Source: Poecilobothrus nobilitatus (Eukaryota > Arthropoda > Insecta > Diptera > Dolichopodidae). From it: DNA of 64,000 nt. Where the stretch lies: positions 191,062,125 to 191,126,124 of the forward strand of contig OX352772.1 in NCBI GenBank assembly GCA_947095535.1. The letters run 5' to 3'. The translations under genes were made by a program, and so were the position numbers. The notes under the pieces were generated by a model that ran no database searches, was not told the origin of the DNA, and saw only the letters and a program-made list of their open reading frames with translations. This document shows, one piece after another, positions 34,471-47,346 of the stretch (position 1 is its first letter; every line of letters starts with the position of its first letter).

Positions 34471-34737
34471 CTTTATTTATTTTTCTAAACATTGTAATAG
34501 TCAAATATTGTACTAAATTTTTTCCTAAGCACTTTATCAATCCACATCAATATTTTTTTTTAATTAGCGAATTTTACTCAAAACCAAATTACTCTCAAAA
34601 ATTTACATACTATTGGCATTCCACATACAGTACTTCTCATTTACGTATATGAAATACTCAAAAAAGTTAGTTGTGAATATTATGCATTTAATCATAGAAA
34701 AAAAATTTTAACATTTTTGTTTTGTGATTCTTAGTAT
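34471..34737. other. AT-rich spacer
   Basis: Nothing recognised. Confidence 0.4.
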
Positions 34738-35062
34738 TTATACCAGTATGATAAGGATCGGGTGTATTAAAATTGCTCCTCCGTTTGTAACACCTCGAAA
34801 TAAGCTAGCTAGATATATCTTCAAAGAAATGGATCGGATCAGAATCAAATTCTAAGTCGATTAAGCTTTGTCCGTCCCTTCGTCAGCAAGATAACTCAAA
34901 AACTAAGAAAGTTAGAGTCTTGAAATTAACACAAAATATTTCTACAACAATTTGTAGGTTCCCTATTTTTTTTGTTTGCGATCCGACTAAAACTTCGGCT
35001 GGCTCTCGAACACCTAACTTTTAGATCCTCACGTTTTTTGTTTAAATAGAGCCATGCAAAAT
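34738..35062 (-). mobile_element. HINE-like type A fragment (hairpin end only)
   Basis: TTTATACCAGTATGATAAGG and GGATCGGGTGTATTAAAATT correspond to the hairpin end. Then follow the CTCCGTTTGTAACACCTCGA segment and a shortened GTCC run. Similarity ends near 35062 at a LINE A junction. More diverged than the other copies, so older. Confidence 0.65.
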
Positions 35063-35069
35063 ATCCTAC

Positions 35070-35697
35070 CCTAATTCAATGTCCAAGGACAATACTTTTT
35101 CCTCTTGCCCGAAAACAATTTGTAAATTTTTTTCCGAAAGTTTTCGAAAAGTTTATCGTCCAAAAGAATAATTTGATATCTCTGCTATTTCTTTATCTAA
35201 TAGCTCAAATTTTTCAATTGCAGATCTGTATTTTTCCAAAAGGCACATATATGAAGCTATTATGAGCCTTACCACAAAGAAGGAAGCCAGACCTGACCAA
35301 ATCCTTCCAATCTTCTTATATAACTGTGGTTATTATCTAATTACTCGTCTTCATTTCATTTTAAATAAATCGCTTTCGAATGGTGTTTTTCCACATGTGT
35401 TGAAAACCTCTCATTTAACTCCTATCTACAAAAAAAATGAAAGATCATCAGTAGAAAACTATCGAGGTATAGCCATCCTATCGACTATTCCAAAATTATT
35501 CGAAAAAATTGTTGTCGATAAAATTAATCCTGTAATAAATGCCAAACTTAACGAACAACAACATGGTTTCAGAAAAGGTCGTTCCACTACAACGAACCTT
35601 ATGTTATACACATCTGAAATCCTGAATAAAATGGAGAAAGGATATCAAGTTGATGCAATTTACACTGATTTTAGCAAAGCATTCGATCGTGTAGATC
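35070..35697 (+). pseudogene. LINE A reverse transcriptase fragment (copy 2)
   Basis: From 35262 one frame reads LPIFLYNCGYYLITRLHFIL, TSHLTPIYKKNERSSVENYR, GIAILSTIPKLFEKIVVDKI, QQHGFRKGRSTTTNLMLYTS and YQVDAIYTDFSKAFDRVDH. It then runs abruptly into Polinton capsid sequence at about 35698. This is the fingers and front of the palm of the same family as 48329-50308; the catalytic YADD region is absent. Sequence from 35070 to 35262 is probably the preceding linker with frame breaks. Confidence 0.8.
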
Positions 35698-35785
35698 ACT
35701 ATACTTATTTCTATAGGACAATTAGGCACAGGCACTCCATTTACATACAATTCGAACTGTGAAAGATTTTTATGTTGTCGATAAA
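35698..35785 (-). pseudogene. Polinton major capsid protein scrap
   Basis: The minus strand encodes QFELYVNGVPVPNCPIE, the same conserved stretch as QFQLYVNGVPAPKSAIE at 55760-55806. Followed by an A run. Confidence 0.7.
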
Positions 35786-35814
35786 AAAAAAAAAAAAAAA
35801 AAAATAAAATAAAA

Positions 35815-36785
35815 CAAAATGATTTAATAGTTAGTAAAGCGGATAAAGGCAATACATTAACAATAATGAATAAAGATGATTATGATGCAAAAATGTTTAC
35901 CTACAAAATGTAAAACTGATCCTACTAAAAAAAAAAAAATTCCAGAACGATGTTAAAAATTGTATTAAAGATTGTAATACAATTTTATGAACATAAACAT
36001 GGATATAAACACATAAATATGAATCCAAAGGCGCCTTACATTAAAGGTTTACCTAAGCTACACAAGTCAGAAAATATAGTAATTCCATACAATAGTGCGC
36101 CAGCTTATAAATTATGTAAAGCTTTTAACGAAATATTTCTAAAAGAAACAAAATTTAAACCACAGCACACAATAAAAAATAGCGTTGATTTATGCAACCA
36201 AATCTTGATATACCAGCCAATGCAATTTTAATATCGTTAGATGTAAAAAGCTTATTCACTTCCATACCAATTAATGAATTAAAAACAATAGTATATATCA
36301 TAATAAATACAACAGTCAACGACAAAAATATTAAAAGAGAACTTAAAGTAATACTCAATTTATGTGTGGACCAAAATTATTTTAAATTCGAAAACAAATT
36401 TTACAAAATGCTAAAAGGCTGTCCAATGGGTTCACCAATTTCACCTCTACTAGCCGACATATTTATGGATCATTTAGAAAAGAAAATATTTAGAAGAAGC
36501 TGCCCATATACAGAATACATAGGTTTTTACTATCGTTATGTGGATGATATTTTATGCGTATGGAAAGGGGATGAAGAGAACCTGAACAACTTTTTAATAT
36601 GGATTAATAGTCTTAATAAAAATATAAAATTCACATCAGAAATAGAATCAAATTGTAAAATAAACTTTTTAGATTTAAAAATAATTCGTAAGAATAGTAT
36701 ATATAAATATAATATTTTTCCTAGAAATATATAGGAAAAACACTTATTCAGATATAATCATACCTGTTTAGTCGTCCTGCACCTA
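35815..36785 (+). pseudogene. Penelope-like element reverse transcriptase, N-terminal and palm part
   Basis: Reads DLIVSKADKGNTLTIMNKDD at 35820, then after frame changes KAPYIKGLPKLHK (36025), ILISLDVKSLFTSIPINE, LKGCPMGSPISPLLADIFMD, YRYVDDILCVWKGDEENL and CKINFLDLKI. The KADKGN and GLPKLHK boxes and the YVDD with upstream GCPMGSPIS are diagnostic of Penelope-like elements. Reading continues past a stop at 36734 as YRKNTYSDIIIP and breaks off near 36785. The element resumes at 38285, so the intervening 1.5 kb is an insertion. Confidence 0.88.
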
Positions 36786-37344
36786 AAAGAAAAAAAAAAC
36801 AAAAGAACACATCATAAAGAATCATCATTCACAAAATAAAATACTTATCTGAAATTCATCGGGGGTCCATATCAAGCAGCCTTCAACATCCATGGAATCA
36901 GCCATCAACACCTAAAAAGAAAGCAATTATTGTTTATTTATTAGATTTTACTTACCAATAAAAGTCCAATATTCTGTTCATTATTTGTTATTTGTTGTAT
37001 TTATTCATTTGTTAATGTCATAACATTAATTGTCAGAACAAACAAATTCACAATATTAGATATAAATTGTCAAAATATAATTGTTTTCATTTTGGGACAC
37101 AAGATGTCAGTTACATTAACTAAAATTAATTTTATTCACAATAATTGCATATTTGTTATATATTTAATAATTTTAATTCTTTATATACACTACATATGTT
37201 TTTTTTCTTATATACTTTTTTCTTTTTTTTCATTTTACTATGTACTTTAAATTCAAGGTTACTGAACTTGAGTTAAACGTTAGTCCTGAACCGTTTAACT
37301 CAAGTTTATATAAACCCAAATTTTATAAACTTATAAATTTTATA
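36786..37344. other. Inserted AT-rich sequence
   Basis: Lies inside the interrupted Penelope element, upstream of the BEL/Pao fragment. A 13-bp inverted pair (TTGAGTTAAACG at 37268 and CGTTTAACTCAA at 37290) could form a hairpin. No coding sequence. Confidence 0.45.
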
Positions 37345-38216
37345 AACAATTAAGTACTGATGTTTTTTTTTTAATTAAAGTGAATAAATTAAAGATTTAA
37401 GATTTAACAAAAAATAAGCTATACACCCATTCTACATGCTACCTACCTCATCACGGGGCCACAAAAGAGTCCAGCACCACAACAAAATTAAGAGTCGTTT
37501 TTGACGCTTCAAAAACCACAACTTGTGGAATTTCTCTTAATGAAATGCTGCTAAGGGGTCCTGTTGTGCAAAATAATTTGGTACAATTATTTATTCGTTG
37601 GCGCAAACATAAAATCGCCTTCACGGCTGACGAGGAAAAAATGTACCGGCAAGTATTAGTTGACAATTCTCATGCTGAGTACCAAAGGATATTATGGCGA
37701 GATAACGAAGACAAGCCTGTGAAAGACTACAAGTTGCTAATCGTGACATTCGGTACGAAAAGTGCACCGTATTTGGCAACCCGAACTTTGCAACAATTAG
37801 CCAAGGATGAAGAACAGAATTATCCTCACGCATCCAAGGTGGCGCTCTCAGATTTCTATGTGGATGATCTGTTGTCGGGAGCAGATAACGTAGAAGCGGC
37901 ACTACAAATCAAGACCGAAATGATGAAACTAATGCACAGTGGGGGATTCCCATTACACAAATGGAAGTCAACTCATAGAAAAGAACTCACATCATCATTG
38001 TGTGATATTGAGCCCAAATTGGTATTATCATCAACAGCAGCTGAAGACGAAGTAAAAACATTGGGAATAATATGGAATCCTATATTATAATTTTAATAAA
38101 TTAAAGATTTGAAAGTAAATAAATTAAAGATTTAAGATTTAATTGAAATAATTAATTACTGATATTTTTAGATTAAAAATAAGTAAATAAATTAAAGATT
38201 TAGGATTTAACAGAAT
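37345..38216. repeat. Direct repeats flanking the BEL/Pao fragment
   Basis: 37345-37412 and 38149-38216 are about 68 bp long and similar: TTAA-TACTGAT-TTTTT, then AATAAATTAAAGATTTA-GA and TTTAACA. A third partial AATAAATTAAAGATTT copy lies at 38094-38140. The spacing is 804 bp. Confidence 0.6.
37440..38090 (+). pseudogene. BEL/Pao LTR retrotransposon reverse transcriptase fragment
   Basis: An open frame reads TTTKLRVVFDASKTTTCGIS, AFTADEEKMYRQVLV, YKLLIVTFGTKSAPYLATRT, ALSDFYVDDLLSGADNVEAA and FPLHKWKSTHRKELTSS, ending at TLGIIWNP with a TAA at 38088. These are BEL/Pao-type RT landmarks (KLRVVFDAS, ADxEKMYRQ, YVDDLL, KW.SN). The frame has no internal stop for about 215 codons but is only the RT piece; protease, RNase H and integrase are absent. 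It is flanked by short direct repeats and lies within a Penelope-like element. Confidence 0.9.
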
Positions 38217-38284
38217 TTCTAAATAAAATTATTAGTTAATTAAAATTGAACTATTTGTTTCTCTTTATACATATCTACAAAACA

Positions 38285-38830
38285 TGTTTTTAATCGTTGA
38301 GAAAACAATACCTAAAAATTCTAAGCATCCAACAAATTTAAAATTATCAGTATTTCATTCCATGATTAACAGATTAATTAATATTCCATTAGATGAATTA
38401 GCTTATAAAAGAACTTTACACAATAATAAATATAGCTTTAGAAAATGGGTATAAAGAAAAAATTATCTATAAATTACTTGACAATAAAACCAAAAAACTA
38501 ATAAACAATGAAATATTTCCTGCAAATTACATAAAAAATGACAACAAAAAGTATGTAAAAATAATATAGGTTCTATTTGTAATAAAATCGCTAATATAGA
38601 ACTTAATAAAGTCGATTCCAAGTCCAATTTTGCCAATCACTTAATGGAAATAAACCATTCTAGCAATATAAATAACCTTAAAATCTTACATATTGATAAA
38701 AAAGGTAAAAAGTTGGATTTATTGGAATCTCTAGAAATTAAAAAAGCTATAAAACAAAGTAAATCTATTTTGAACGAACAATTAGAATTGCGAAATTCAC
38801 CTATGATAAATATTTGTATAGAATTGTAAT
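38285..38830 (+). pseudogene. Penelope-like element, C-terminal part lacking GIY-YIG core
   Basis: Reads KTIPKNSKHPTNLKLSVFHS and MINRLINIPLDELAYKRTL (thumb and linker). After frame changes it reads NFANHLMEINHSSNINNLKI and LDLLESLEIKKAI, the conserved Penelope tail after the nuclease. The nuclease core that should stand between them is missing, so about 60-70 codons have been lost. The segment continues the RT at 35815-36785. It ends with a CCTGATGATGGCAGTGATG stretch at 38902 in the 3' UTR. Confidence 0.8.
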
Positions 38831-39044
38831 TAATTAGTACGTATAAATGTAATAATAAAAAATAGGAAAATTATTCATGTATAGTATTAAATTGTATTCG
38901 CCCTGATGATGGCAGTGATGCCGAAATGTATATAGGCTTTATAATAAATAAATAGAATATTTTAAGACTTATAAAAAAATAAAATATTAATAAAATTATT
39001 TTGTGGACAAAAAGTATAAATAAAAAACAAGTTTTTACTCAATA
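38831..39044 (+). other. Penelope-like 3' UTR and junction
   Basis: Contains CCCTGATGATGGCAGTGATG (38901) and an AATAAATAAATAG tail, then the start of Polinton copy P5. Confidence 0.5.
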
Positions 39045-40120
39045 AATCTATTCTAGGAATTTTTCCTATAAAAGAATTGTCCAGTGGTATATTTGAAGTA
39101 TTAGCTGGAATTGTAAAAGTTTTAATTTCGTTTTTTTTGTAGTGATAATTTGCGTTTGCAAGGGGCCTCGGTGGCCTAGTGGGTAAGAGATTATAAAATA
39201 CGCTGTGAACACCGAGGAAGTGTGGGTTCGAATCCCACACATGTCGTAAGAGTTATTCCCCCTTACGACATTTAAAGCCACGCCGGAACAGGAAAGGCTG
39301 TGTAATTTCATGTCCACTATTTATGTGACAGAGAAATGCATTAAAAAAAAAAATTTTGCGTTTGCTTTTTCTAATACGGTATTGTGTGGCAACAATATAT
39401 TAGGATTGATAGTAACATGTTTCATGTATAAAGTAGCTTCGAGAATTTTTAAATAGCTTTCATCTGCATCATTGAAAAATAGAAAACAATCTTGTTTTTC
39501 TAAAGTGAGAGCAATTCTCATGTCAACATTATTTAAAAGTAGTGTGGGGGTATTAAAGAAATATACACATAGTTTTCCCAATAATTCCACCACTGCAGAG
39601 TTATTATATAATTTCTGTCTTATTTTAGAGCCATTATTGGTAAAATCGTTAGCGTTTATCTAATTCCCAATCAGATGCTTCTAAATGTGTTTGACTGGAA
39701 TCGCTGCCATAATTTAGTAAAGTTGTTAGGTATGCCTTATAATGGTATAATGAATCGGATGGTGTAATGTGTTTTCCATTTTATGTCCCATTGCATTGTT
39801 TGATCATGGAATGTAATAAATTATTTATAACACTTTGTTGCGGAGTTGGTTTAGAATCAGCTCCGCTTCCTATTTTGTAATATGTCCTCCAACTTGAACC
39901 ATCTTTCTTTAATATTTGAACTTTAAACTTTATATAGGTGCTGGATAAATCTGTATAAGTATCACCGTTTCCAAGTGATACAAATTCAATGGTTGACGGT
40001 GATGCTTCTAATGAGGCTAAAGGGTTGAATGCTACCTCCTCTGAACGTTAAATGCTTGTTTACACTGGTAAAGAAGCAAAAATATCTACTTCAGATTTCA
40101 TGCATTCCATTTTAGCTGAA
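39045..40120 (-). pseudogene. Polinton major capsid protein, copy P5, with SINE insertion
   Basis: Minus-strand pieces match the capsid protein at 54813-56101: DNSFIGKIPR (39050-39080), VELLGKLCVYFFNTPTLLLN, NVDMRIALTLEKQDCFLFFN and YMKHVTINPNILLPHNTVLE (39370-39593). The N-terminal part extends to about 40120. Like copy P4 it has lost several residues and frames. A full SINE with target duplications lies at 39160-39354. The segment, including the LINE B ORF1 beyond 40532, is a duplicate of 32290-34145. Confidence 0.82.
39160..39354 (+). mobile_element. tRNA-derived SINE (complete) with target duplications
   Basis: Flanked by TTTGCGTTTGC at 39149-39159 and 39355-39365. The head has a box A-like GGTGGCCTAGTGGG and a box B GGTTCGAATCCC with a paired T-arm (GTGGG/CCCAC). 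The body is about 110 bp with a paired TGTCGTAAG..CTTACGACA hairpin (39243-39271), and the tail is A-rich. The tRNA-like region does not fold a proper anticodon arm. A length near 195 bp fits a SINE transcribed by Pol III. Confidence 0.85.
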
Positions 40121-40124
40121 AATA

Positions 40125-40380
40125 TCAGATTTTTTGATTTGCTTTTTTCGTCGCTTCAACTTTGAATGCTGTTTTCTAGAAACTGATAGTCTTTTTATAG
40201 GTTTCCCTCTTCCACCATATATTGAATGTAATTGATTAACCATTGAGTTTCGTAAAGTTTTGATACCACTTTTGCCTTGATCAATTACTGAAATCTACAC
40301 AGATCTGATGCTATGTCCCCAAGATTGTTTTTTCTTGTGTTTACAGCTTCTTTTTTAAAAAAAAGTGTACAGGTCAACAT
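40125..40380 (-). pseudogene. Polinton pVI-like protein, copy P5
   Basis: Parallel to 33240-33490, with more changes (a small replacement around 40290-40305). The minus strand retains the KKEAVNTRKNN-like start and the Lys/Arg-rich tail. Confidence 0.6.
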
Positions 40381-40531
40381 TTTTTAAGAGGAAAATAAAA
40401 ATTTTTAAAATTTAAAAATAAAATTTAAAAAAAAAAGTAGAAGAAAAATTTAACGATTAAAGAAACACATACTTAGCAAGGGGAAATATATTTTCTTCTT
40501 TTTTACTAAACATAAAATATTCATAAAGAAA

Positions 40532-40940
40532 AATGGGAAAATGCACTATATGCTCAAAAAAATTAACCGGAAAGGTAAAATGGGTGGAATGCGGTGATCA
40601 GTGTGAAGTATCATATGACATCACATGTGCAGAAATCGTGTCAGCAAAGTTCGAAGAAATGCCCTCCAGGAAATGACGAGTCCATTACTATAATTGTGGA
40701 AGAGGGAGATCTTGTTGGTGATCTAGTTGTTGAAACAAGTCTTTTTTTAACTGCAATTTGGAGAAGACGTTAGTTTCAATAGTTCAAACTTTGGTTAATG
40801 TCGTTTTGGATATTTCCAAGGCATAAAAATTTGATACAAATTTACTAGATGAATTAGTAAATATGAACAAAATCATAAAAAAGGAAAATGAAGGTCGAAA
40901 GAAGCAGGTAACAAATGCTGAAGAAAACGAGAAAGAATAC
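40532..40940 (+). pseudogene. LINE B ORF1, copy 2
   Basis: ATG at 40532 begins MGKCTICSKKLTGKVKWVEC. The Trp codon here is intact (TAG in copy 1). A deletion after SAKFEE removes the second half of the finger. Coiled-coil pieces follow, up to KKQVTNAEEN, where a HINE inserts. Otherwise colinear with 33685-34145. Confidence 0.7.
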
Positions 40941-40942
40941 AG

Positions 40943-42448
40943 TTGCCTTCGTCAACTCTTAGATACCCGTACGAACCATTAGTATGTTCACAGCCTGTGA
41001 CTCTGCTTACAATATTATTTTTTTAATATTTTAGTAGATATTTTAAAATAATTTGGGTGAATTTTATAATTTCTAGAACTATGGGTTGTACATATATTCA
41101 AACTATATGTTTATATGTACATTCTTCAAAAGCAGATTCTTACCTTCCACATAACGATTATCAATCCAAAACTTTTTCAAATATTCTATGGAACTATTTA
41201 ATACTAAGCGGTAAATGTATATTAAATTACAAAATAGTAAATATAATTTTAAATATTACAAGTATATCGCCATACATTGCAATATTTCTTTAAAAATATT
41301 TCCATTCATAAAATAATTTCTTATAAGTACAATAAAATACATATATACGTATGTAAATACGGCGCTATATAATATACATCTTATACTCTTATCATTCATT
41401 CATGAGTGACATATACGATATGTAAATAATAAACATGATATTATATAAGTATGTATGTATTCAGTATCATATAAATAAAAATTCTTCAAGCAACCGTTAT
41501 GTTGTTTATTTATTTACATTTTTTTGTACTACGCATTATATCCTCAACAATTTCAAATTATCGAGTAATTGCAAAAAGAATGCAAAAAATTAGTTAAAGA
41601 AATTTGTTAAAAAATTTAAAATAATCAAGTAACACTTTAGTCAATTATAAAGTAACCCTATATTATTAAAAAAAGTTGTTAACAGAAATAAGAGCATAAT
41701 GTTGAAGCTTTAACTTTTATGTATTTCTTTAAAAAAATTTTAACAGGTGTTCAAGTTGCAGGTGTTTAAAAATAAGAAATTTTCAGTTTTTCACCCCTTA
41801 CAACTCCTAAACGGGGGGTGATACAAAAAAAATTTCTTAAATGACTCGTACTTATTTTCAAAGAACTAATTTCTGTCAAAATTTCAACTTTCCAACTTAA
41901 ACCGTTTAGAAGATAGAAGGATTAAAGGATTTTGCAAAATTTGAGTTTCGCATAACGGTAAATTAAGACACCGTATTCCACAAGTATATATTTATGGTAT
42001 ACATATATCCTTTTAAAGCTAATAAAAGCAGTAATCGTTTGTCGTTTTCAAAATGAAGATATACCTTATACAACTTGTGCTATAACAATTTAAATATAGA
42101 GCTTTTTTGAACCTTTGGAGAGCTGTAGCTCCGTAATGGGTGGGGCTGCAAAAAAGTTATTAAAAATAAAATTAATATTTTTATGAGATCTATCAGCAGT
42201 TAAAATTTCATAGCTCTATATCAAAAAAATGTCGTGATCTAAAAGTTTGGTGTTCGAGAGCTACCCGAAGTTTTGGTCGGAACCCAACCAAAAAAATAGG
42301 GAACCTACAAGTTGCTCCCAGAATATTTTGTGCAAATTTCAAGATTCTAGCTATCCTAGTTTTTGAGTTAGCGTGCTGACGGGTGGACGACGTGTTGCAA
42401 ACGGAGGAGTAATTTTATTATACCCGATACTTATCGTACGAGTATAAA
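40943..42448 (+). mobile_element. HINE-like type A element in LINE B ORF1
   Basis: The 5' end AACGAGAAAGAATACAG follows an A run. The subterminal ATACCCGTACGAACC is at 40971, the body matches 56881-58506, and the 3' hairpin TTATACCCGATACTTATCGT..GAGTATA is at 42419-42448. About 90 bp of the segment between the body and hairpin (the GATCCGATCCATACC part) is missing. No coding capacity. Confidence 0.75.
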
Positions 42449-42449
42449 A

Positions 42450-42610
42450 ATTCGTTAAAGAAATTTGTTAGAAAATTTGAAAAAATCAAGTAACACTTTC
42501 GTCAATTATAAAGTAACCCTATATTATTAAAAAAAGTTATTAACAGAAATAAGAGTATAATGTTGGAGCTTTAACTTTTATGTATTACTTCAAAAAAATT
42601 TTAACAGGTT
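42450..42610 (+). repeat. Partial HINE body repeat
   Basis: Repeats 41596-41750 (GAAATTTGTTA.AAAATTTGAAAAAATCAAG to TTTTAACAGGT) directly after the preceding HINE, in the same orientation. It is a fragment of a second insertion or a local duplication. Confidence 0.7.
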
Positions 42611-43122
42611 GCATGATTAGTTTCCGGAAAAAGCTTTTGTAAATAATACAAGTAAGTGCAATGATCTTGTTGTGATAGTATATAGTAACATAGATTATTG
42701 TAAATAATAAGAATTTATTTTATTTTTAATAAAAAGCTTTCATGGTCAACCAGTTATTTTAACGTAATATTAACACAAGAATGCAGTTGTTATTTATGAG
42801 ATAAATAAAATGCAGATATTGAACTTGATATTGTATCTTAGTTTTAAAGTAATTTAAAAAAATGTATTTATTGATTAATTGTTATGTTTATTTAAAAAAT
42901 CCAGGTGTTTGATATGAATTTATGATAATGTTAATTAATTTATTATATTAACTACTTTGTATTTTGCAAATAAAAAAACGTCAACTATTGGTATTTTTAC
43001 GAGTTATATTATATTCTTGTAAATTAGTTTGTGTATTGCAAATTTGAAGTGTGTTATGGGTAACTATAAATGTGCAAAAAAAAGAAATAAATAAATAAAA
43101 AAATAAAAAAGTAAATTAATTG
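42611..43122. other. AT-rich spacer at Polinton integrase end
   Basis: No coding sequence, terminal repeat or RNA gene recognised. Confidence 0.4.
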
Positions 43123-43960
43123 TCATATAATATCGTTTTTATATATCCAAGAGTTGTGATCTTTGTCAAAACCTAACCATTTAACAAAAACCTGATTTCC
43201 TTCTCTTTTCAATATTTTTTCAACAAGAAAAGTGTCAGGATTTTTGACTCGAGTAAGTTCAGGCTCGTAAAAAGAACCTAAAATCGGTGATTTTGTATAA
43301 TCTAGTAAGCTGTAAGTAATTGGGTCTGTGCGTTTTACTTCTTTAATTGTAAATATTTCTGTTGACCGGTTTGGTTGATAACCTTTTTCAAAGTTTCCTT
43401 TGTATTTACTTATGCGTACATAATCTCCAACTTTGTATTTTGCTTTCTGATAAAATTTCGGTTGCATGTAAATGTTCTTCAAAATATATTTCTCGTTTGC
43501 TTTTGTAACTTTTTTAGGTTGAAGTTTAATTGTACGATGATATGTTGAGTTGTATATTTCAATAAGTGAGGGTAAAATAGATATCCACTTATAATTACCC
43601 TGAAAACTAAACTGCTTCCACATTGAACTTTTTAAAGTACGGTTAAAACGTTCTACTATGGAGGCTTTCATTTCAGAATATGTATGATAATGATTAATTT
43701 TTTTTTATTTGCATAAGTTTTCTAAATTCTTTGTTAAAAAACTCTTTACCTTGATCAGTTTCAATATTTTTTGGGAGTGTTCCAGCACGTTTGAAAATGT
43801 TTTGCATGCCAAGTGAAACGTTATTAGCATGTTTAGTTTTAATTGGCTCAGCATAAGCATATTTCGAAAAGATATACAGCTAATAAATATTTATTTCCTT
43901 TGTTATACTTTACATATGGAATCATTTCTACTAAAGAGTATAATTCCAACCGTTAATCAG
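43123..43960 (-). pseudogene. Polinton integrase (retroviral type with chromodomain), 5' part broken
   Basis: The frame 43671 to 43123 is open for 182 codons: ASIVERFNRTLKSSMW (catalytic Glu region), KWISILPSLIEIYNSTYHRT, YKVGDYVRISKYKGNFEKGY, STEIFTIKEVKRTDPIT, GSFYEPEL, and a chromodomain ending VKWLGFDKDHNSWIYKNDII. Upstream in other frames are ETDQGKEFFNKEFRKLMQ (second catalytic Asp) and VEMIPYVKYNKGNKYLL (start of the core). The D,D,E order of a Polinton integrase is thus visible across two or three frame breaks. The N-terminal zinc domain is cut away at about 43960, where LINE A begins. Confidence 0.88.
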
Positions 43961-44228
43961 TACAGACGTGTTTGTCTTCGTTACTTAATTTAAGCAATTA
44001 ATTTAATTAATTTAAACTCATAATTAATCAATTCGCTTTTTTCTTTCTTTCTTGTTCACAATTTAAACAATAAAAAATTTTTTTTTTTTTTGGTTATCAG
44101 AACTAGTTTTGAATTACGGTAAAATAATTAGAATAATCGAGTTGTAAATATTACTCATCATTACTTTTATTTTTCGATTTAATAAAAAAAAATAAATAAA
44201 AATAATAATAACAAAAACTGCAATAAAC

Positions 44229-47346
<3,118 letters not shown>

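Noticed and set aside
39165..39240. tRNA gene on the plus strand
   Set aside because: It is the head of a SINE with target duplications; no proper anticodon arm.
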